This document shows positions 59,096 through 64,000 of a DNA stretch of 64,000 nucleotides, piece after piece; the stretch's first letter is position 1; each line of letters begins with the position of its first letter. A model generated the notes under the pieces. It was not told the DNA's origin and did not search any database. It saw only the letters and a list, made by a program, of their open reading frames with translations. Source of the DNA: Reticulitermes speratus (Eukaryota; Arthropoda; Insecta; Blattodea; Rhinotermitidae); assembly GCA_021186555.1 (NCBI GenBank), contig JAJKFL010000004.1, positions 39,160,351 through 39,224,350 on the forward strand. Direction: 5' to 3'. A program made the translations under genes and the position numbers.

Positions 59096-59263
59096 CATAC
59101 AAAGAACAGCCACATTGATCATCAAATTTACTCCGTAATAAATCACAAATTAAAAAAACCAACATATGCACTGTATTTTCACATGTATAGTCTTTAATCT
59201 TGTGATTTGTTATCATAATGCACAGAGAATATAATGTGAAATTACTCCATACTCTTAACAATA

Positions 59264-59345
59264 TACAGGGCATACACAAAAGAATGGTGCGGTTTCAATA
59301 GTGAAAACTATTTAAACCGCACCATTATTTTGTGTATACTCTGTA
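59264..59345. mobile_element. 82-bp palindromic MITE, copy 3
   Basis: TA at both ends. The arms cagggcatacacaaaaga and complement show two changes on the right. The centre is aatagtgaaaactatt. Same length as the copies at 19112 and 34983. Confidence 0.9.
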
Positions 59346-60216
59346 TATATGGTAACCACGGTTGTTAAAGCGATGTGTTAGTATTGTGGCAGTCATTATA
59401 TTCTCTATACGACGCGATTCTAATTTCCAACTCTTTACCACATATGTAAAGCATAACTGATTACTGTTAGTGGTAATACTTTTTGGAAGGAACTGTGATG
59501 TAAGTAAAGGAAGCATATCCCGGGCGGAGAACTAGTACTTTTGCTTGGAAATAATAATGCTGAATGAGCAGAAGAACAAGGAATTACACGGCGATAATGT
59601 TGCAAGCCGGCTGGCGTACCGTCTTACACTCTGACCGTTGCCAAGCTCGCATTTTATTAATAAAGTTTGTTTACTTATTTCTACAAAAAAAAATTTACCG
59701 TCGCACACTCCGTCTGGCTTCTATATAAAATTAAATCCTCCAAAGTCTTTAAATGTCCGTTCAATTTCCCCTTTAAGAAAAGACAGTCTTTCTGTAATAC
59801 TGCCACAACGTAACTGGATTTAAAACTTTTATCGTTGAGTTTATATAGAGAACTCGTTAGAGCACCAAATAAAAAGTTGGAAAAAAAAATGTTAGAATGT
59901 AGAGCCTTGCAAGGGGACTTCTGTGGTTATGAGATGGAACAATCCAGTCCCTAGTATCGCCCACCAACAGCAACAACAATTTGCATGTCCCTAGAATAGC
60001 TACACCACAAATTTGTAACAACATACAACACACAAACAACTTGTGGTCCATTACTAAGCGCTCCTCTCTCGTTTGGAAATATTAGCCAGAACCCCAAATA
60101 CCCTCACGGTTATAGCGGTTTACTCCACGCCCTATAGGCCAATTCCGCGACAGTACTTCAAATAGGCAACAACCACTTCTCTGTCACATTTTTTTCAACT
60201 GATTATTCTGTATATA
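59346..60216. other. No gene seen
   Basis: Short frames only; AT-rich sequence with no recognised repeat. Confidence 0.4.
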
Positions 60217-60639
60217 GTGTCGACCTCGGTGGACTAGTGGTTAGCGTGCTCGCCACTGGACCCAAGGTTCGCGGGTTCGATCCGACCGAAGTCGATGGAT
60301 TTTTAAGGATGATAAAAATTCGGAGCACAACTTCCTTCGGAGGGGAAGTAAAGCCGTCGGTCCCATGTCGTAGATTTACGGCATGTAAAAGAAACTTACG
60401 GGCATGAATAGAAATGTTGCGTAAGCCAAATTGCCTCCATTTCTCATCCAAGTCTCCTGATGTGCCTGCCAGATGGCTCTGGCAGGCACATCAGGATCGA
60501 TAGAACACTAAGCGCGGCTAGCTGGCCGGTCACCAGCTGCCATGAATGCGCATGACTTAGTAACCTCGGCAAGAGGAGGCAAGAGGAGGCCCAGGCCCAT
60601 ACAGGGCTGTTGAGCCAAGAATTATTATTATTCTGTATA
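60217..60639 (+). mobile_element. SINE-2, sense, full length
   Basis: The head gtcgacctcggtggactagt has intact A-box region and B box gggttcgatccgacc (one base lost). The internal hairpin at 60457-60495 is perfect (gatgtgcctgccaga and complement). The end is aggcccaggcccatacaggg, then attatt. Confidence 0.9.
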
Positions 60640-60702
60640 TAGTCTTATTCCAACTAATGTACAATTATCATCTTCTATTTAATACATATTTATGTCAATA
60701 AA

Positions 60703-60749
60703 TAGTCAACATGTTTCGAACTGTATCAGTTCATCTTCAGGACTCTTTA
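60703..60749 (-). ncRNA. Hammerhead-like motif, left arm
   Basis: Mirror image of the motif at 60842-60888. Confidence 0.58.
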
Positions 60750-60841
60750 TCATTACACCAGCTATATGGTACTCATTAAAATAGATAAAATGTCATCAAC
60801 TATGTTGAGTATATGCTTACTGAAAATAAGAGAAATTAGAA

Positions 60842-60888
60842 AGAGTCCTGAAGATGAACTGATACAGTTCGAAACATGTTGACTATTT
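60842..60888 (+). ncRNA. Hammerhead-like motif, right arm
   Basis: Order: helix I agtc; CTGAAGA; extra T; helix II gaac/gttc with a 7-nt loop; GAA; palindrome acatgt; T; helix I strand gact. Helix I differs from the 49336 copy on both strands together, so pairing is kept. The cleavage triplet is G-T-T. Confidence 0.6.
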
Positions 60889-60949
60889 ATTAACATAAAT
60901 ATGTATTAAATAGAAGATAATAAAGTGTACATTTGTCGGAATAAGACTA

Positions 60950-61352
60950 TTTTTTTATGGCTCGACAGCCCTATATGGGCCTGGGCCTCCTCGTTTCGTC
61001 GAGGCTTCACAATTACACACATTAGACACACCACAGTCGGTAGGACTCCTCTGGACGAGAGATCAGCCTGTCGCAGAGACCTCTACGTGACAACACACAA
61101 CACTCACAAGAGACAGACATCCATGCCCTAGGCGGGAATTTTTTTTTTATTAATTCCTGGGTTTTCCCCTTTGATCCATTTGTACTGTTGAAGTCCTTTT
61201 TGTCCTGCATGTCACCTTATGTTTCATGCTATCGTCCATACATCTAACACAACACAAACATCCATGCCCCCGGTGGGATTCGAACCCGCAATCCCAGCAA
61301 GCGAGCGGCCGAAGACCCACGCCTTAGACCGGGCGGCCACTGGGATCGGCGG
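60950..61352 (-). mobile_element. Composite SINE-3, antisense
   Basis: Read on the minus strand: SINE-3 head with B box gggttcgaatcccacc; a foreign segment of about 110 bp (gttgtgttagatgtatgg to aaaacccaggaat); an A run (T run at 61139-61148); a second partial SINE-3 from tcccgcctagggcatggatg to gggctgtcgagccat at 60955. Same architecture as 51808-52212. Confidence 0.87.
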
Positions 61353-61856
61353 AATAAGACTATATACAATAAAGATGTACTGTGACAATAACATAGCGTG
61401 TATTCTGTTATCTGTCCATTATTCGGCACGCCTAGTTACAGCTACTGACACTGCGGTTACACAGACCACAAATACAAATTTGGGTGTCTTCCATAAATAA
61501 GTTGGCCTAAGCCACATTTGTTGTCAAGGAACTTCACTTTGATGCAGTTAACAGTATTTCTTCGTAACTTCTTTGACACTAGCTACCATGTTCCTCTCGC
61601 ATCTAACACAATTTCTACAGGAAGATACGGAAAAACACCCCCCCCCCCCATAACACCCCCCTACCCTGCCCAGTGCATCACTGACTTCACTTTGTTATTG
61701 CTGGTTCTGTCTTAGCACACGTGAAGATTTTATCTAACGCACCAAAATTTAGCCCAATTTCTTCCTTCTGTTTTCTTTCGGTTTTTTTTTCGGTTTCCTT
61801 CCGCTGAATTAATAGAAAATACCGGAAGCTATATAACTTACAGTTTATTCTGGTTA
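61353..61856. other. No gene seen; poly-C tract
   Basis: A C run at 61637-61647 and T runs at 61782-61790. Unassigned. Confidence 0.4.
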
Positions 61857-61930
61857 ATGGAGCAGCATAACTCAGTCGGTGCAGTGACTGGGCTATAGTG
61901 TGAAAAATCCAGGGTTAGTGCTTTCATAAC
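61857..61930 (+). mobile_element. SINE-1-like head fragment
   Basis: The A-box-like ataactcagtcggtgcagtg is followed by a B-box-like ccagggttagtgc at tRNA spacing. The body is not recognisable. An old fragment. Confidence 0.45.
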
Positions 61931-62335
61931 ATAGGTAGCGTAAGTGCTAATGGCTACAATAGTAGCACTACTGACAAATGAAAATGCTGTTCGAGAAGCA
62001 TTCAGGTGTTCAAAAACTTGTTTTTGTGTGGTGAGTGCGTGCGTGCGTGTGCTTGCGAAGGAATCTCTGCGTAAGTTCAGGTTTCCCAGTGTTAAAATTG
62101 TTGGATATAATAACACAGTTTCGCATCCTCGCCATGTGTTTAGGCCTTAACCTATACACGACAATTCGTAACACCTGTGATATACCTCCGTATCAAATTT
62201 CACATCCACAATTCGAGTATTTCAACAACTATCAGCATACAATCGAAAGCCAACAAAAATGTTTCCGCAGCCTCCATGTTCTTATTTCACATAATACTGA
62301 AACATTACCTAACTTAAACCTGCACATTATTTCCA
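61931..62335. other. No gene seen
   Basis: Plus-strand frame continues into the 39-bp array. No recognised domain. Confidence 0.4.
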
Positions 62336-62853
62336 GCTCTACTCATTCATTCTGCAGTCTGTCTTACGACAGGTCCGTAGCCTCTTCATTCTGCAGTCTG
62401 TCTTACGACAGGTCCGTAGCCTCTTCATTCTGTAGTCTGTCTTACGACAGGTCCGTAGCCTCTTCATTCTGTAGTCTGTCTTACGACAGGTCCGTAGCCT
62501 CTTCATTCTGTAGTCTGTCTTACGACAGGTCCGTAGCCTCTTCATTCTGCAGTCTGTCTTACGACAGGTCCGTAGCCTCTTCATTCTGCAGTCTGTCTTA
62601 CGACAGGTCCGTAGCCTCTTCATTCTGTAGTCTGTCTTACGACAGGTCCGTAGCCTCTTCATTCTGTAGTCTGTCTTACGACAGGTCCGTAGCCTCTTCA
62701 TTCTGTAGTCTGTCTTACGACAGGTCCGTAGCCTCTTCATTCTGTAGTCTGTCTTACGACAGGTCCGTAGCCTCTTCATTCTGTAGTCTGTCTTACGACA
62801 GGTCCGTAGCCTCTTCATTCTGTAGTCTGTCTTACGACAGGTCCGTAGCCTCT
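62336..62853 (-). repeat. 39-bp tandem array, about 13 copies, from a LINE coding end
   Basis: On the minus strand each 39-bp unit equals 13 codons reading RGYGPVVRQTTE and a stop, preceded by R. The unit nearest the LINE-B frame supplies its natural C-terminus. The other 12 follow downstream as copies. A gtctgtcttacgacag stretch in each unit can fold ctgtc against gacag. A tgcag/tgtag difference gives the order CCTTT, CCTTT, TTT, suggesting a five-unit, 195-bp duplication. Confidence 0.95.
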
Positions 62854-63072
62854 TACAAAGCGAGTTCTCCACACGGTGCGATCTAGTGACTCCTCTTTCA
62901 ATTTCCAGTATCTTCTCTTTTCCTTAAGGTCATCCAGTAGCTGCTTACGTCTTCTCCCTCGTCTTCACGTCATTTCTATCCTTCCCTCTAACTTTCCTTC
63001 AATCACCTGTTTTAGAAGGCAGTTCCTACACAATATGTGACCAATCCAGTTACCCTTTCTTCTTTTCTACCC
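62815..63072 (-). pseudogene. LINE-B: reverse-transcriptase C-terminal end
   Basis: The minus strand from 63072 reads KRRKGNWIGHILCRNCLLKQ, then VIEGKLEGRIEMT, an in-frame TGA where an Arg codon is expected, then RRGRRRKQLLDDLKEKRRYW, KLKEESLDRTVWRTRF and RGYGPVVRQTTE with a stop at 62815. The W-x-G-H-x-x-R-N-C-L-L and E-G-x-x-E-G-R-x-x-x-x-R-R-R-G-R-R blocks are standard for the region after the RT domain in a widespread insect LINE group. It has no start codon and a stop at 63066 upstream. It is a dead 5'-truncated copy. Its 3' end runs straight into the 39-bp array. Confidence 0.85.
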
Positions 63073-63934
63073 TTTTCTTCTGCCCCACTTCGCAACTACT
63101 GTCAAATCTGAGAGCCAATATATTTAAAGACAGGACAAAAAGTGTTAGCCTTTTTACATACTACCAACAGTGACATTGCGTAAACAAAATGCAGAGAGTG
63201 GAAAGGTATCAACTGACATTCGTAATACGTTTGGAGGAAATTCGTCCATTAGTAAGCCTACAAGATATTATATAAGGTTCTCGTTACGAAATAAGATAAG
63301 CTAGCAGATATTACACGCACCGTATTTGAGGACTCAAGACTACAGCGCGCATTTAAAGAGGGTTTGCTAAGGTACCCTGGGGCTATAGTACGTGCGTTAC
63401 CATAGGTCACTTCTGCGCGTCACGTCTTCCGTACAAGAAATGTATATTTTGAAGGGAAAGTATATTTTGGACATAATTAATTTTAGAAGCAGTTTCCCTA
63501 GTTGTACAGTGGATAAAGCATAGACCATGGAATGGGGAGGCACTGCTGGAGTAGAAGAAACAAAACGGGGGGATATAGAAAGATGGAGTGAAGGGGGTTG
63601 AGGTCGCTGAGTTTGGGGGTTCGCGAGTTGATTCTATTGAAACACTGGGAACATTGAGAAGGGAAGAAAAATAGGAGCGGAAACAGAAGGGTGGTCGGTA
63701 GTATGAGAAGGGGGTTGTGTGGGGGTGCCTGCGGGTGGGATAAAGCAAGAGACGGGATGATTTAACCCTCAGGGTATAAATGAACGTTTGATGATATTGC
63801 AAACTCAATTTACATATTTATTATATAGTGTATCGTGCAGAAAGTCACAAAAAGGGAGTGAGCATTGTTAGCGAAGTAAATCTTTTGTGGATACTTCGAC
63901 AATTAAAACAACTTGCATGCAGGATATAGCTACA
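63073..63934. other. No gene seen
   Basis: A minus-strand frame of 133 codons (63407-63808) is rich in Phe, Ser and Pro and has no recognised domain. A B-box-like gggggttcgcgagttgattc at 63617 lacks a convincing partner. Confidence 0.4.
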
Positions 63935-64000
63935 GTGGGAGGATAATATTAGAACGGATCTTAAGAAAATGGGATGGCATGAACTGGACTCATGTGGCTA
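63935..64000 (+). pseudogene. LINE-A fragment cut by the window edge
   Basis: gtgggaggataatattagaa and cggatcttaagaaaatggga match the LINE-A segment that encodes WEDNIKMDL. The window ends before its 3' terminus. Confidence 0.65.

Larger units (their letters stand above)
60640..60955. mobile_element. Fold-back element with two opposed hammerhead-like motifs
   Basis: The arms (60640-60750 and 60838-60955) are inverted repeats that share aatacatatttatgt, the motif and the outer words tagtcttattcc/ggaataagacta. The right arm ends with tgtacatttgtcgga. The spacer has no frame. Confidence 0.88.

Noticed and set aside
62035..62886. Plus-strand frame of 283 codons with a 13-residue repeat
   Set aside because: Antisense of the 39-bp array, whose minus strand encodes the LINE-B end; the plus frame is a shadow.

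Overview
The window looks like insect nuclear DNA. The best guess is a polyneopteran with a large repeat-rich genome, such as a cockroach or termite. The evidence is several non-LTR retrotransposon 3' ends, tRNA-headed SINEs, Tc1/mariner-like palindromes with TA duplications and a eukaryotic tRNA-Ala gene. No intact protein-coding gene was found. The species group is an inference from remembered repeat styles, not from a search. Family names used here (LINE-A to LINE-D, SINE-1 to SINE-5) are local labels.

Tandem arrays dominate. By unit length they are: 91 bp (0.97-10.36 kb, about 103 copies), a CCA-rich microsatellite and a 15-bp array (12.3-13.5 kb), 114 bp at two loci (14.9-16.1 and 44.7-46.1 kb), 24 bp (19.9-20.8 kb), 123 bp (22.4-23.5 kb), 38 bp (23.7-23.9 kb), 103 bp (31.5-35.0 kb), 25 bp (36.0-36.7 kb), 22 bp (37.7-38.5 kb), 20 bp (50.5 kb), 30 bp (54.8-56.7 kb) and 39 bp (62.3-62.9 kb). 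Nearly all long open frames in the window are read-through of these arrays and are not genes.

Between the arrays lie at least five SINE families with pol III A and B boxes, four LINE types present only as broken 3' ends, a decayed Tc1/mariner-like element with three 82-bp palindromic derivatives, one pogo/Tigger-like non-autonomous element, and fold-back elements. Many fold-backs carry a motif resembling a type I hammerhead ribozyme. One intact tRNA-Ala(AGC) gene at 39710-39782 (minus strand) is the only gene likely to be functional.

The main result is that several arrays can be traced to mobile elements. The 91-bp satellite contains the central part of SINE-5 and runs at its right edge into the rest of that SINE. 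The 39-bp array repeats the last 13 codons, stop included, of a LINE reverse-transcriptase frame. The 123-bp array is built from the hammerhead-like fold-back family. Other arrays end within about 15-80 bp of a mobile element. The window reads as a record of satellites being born from transposable elements.
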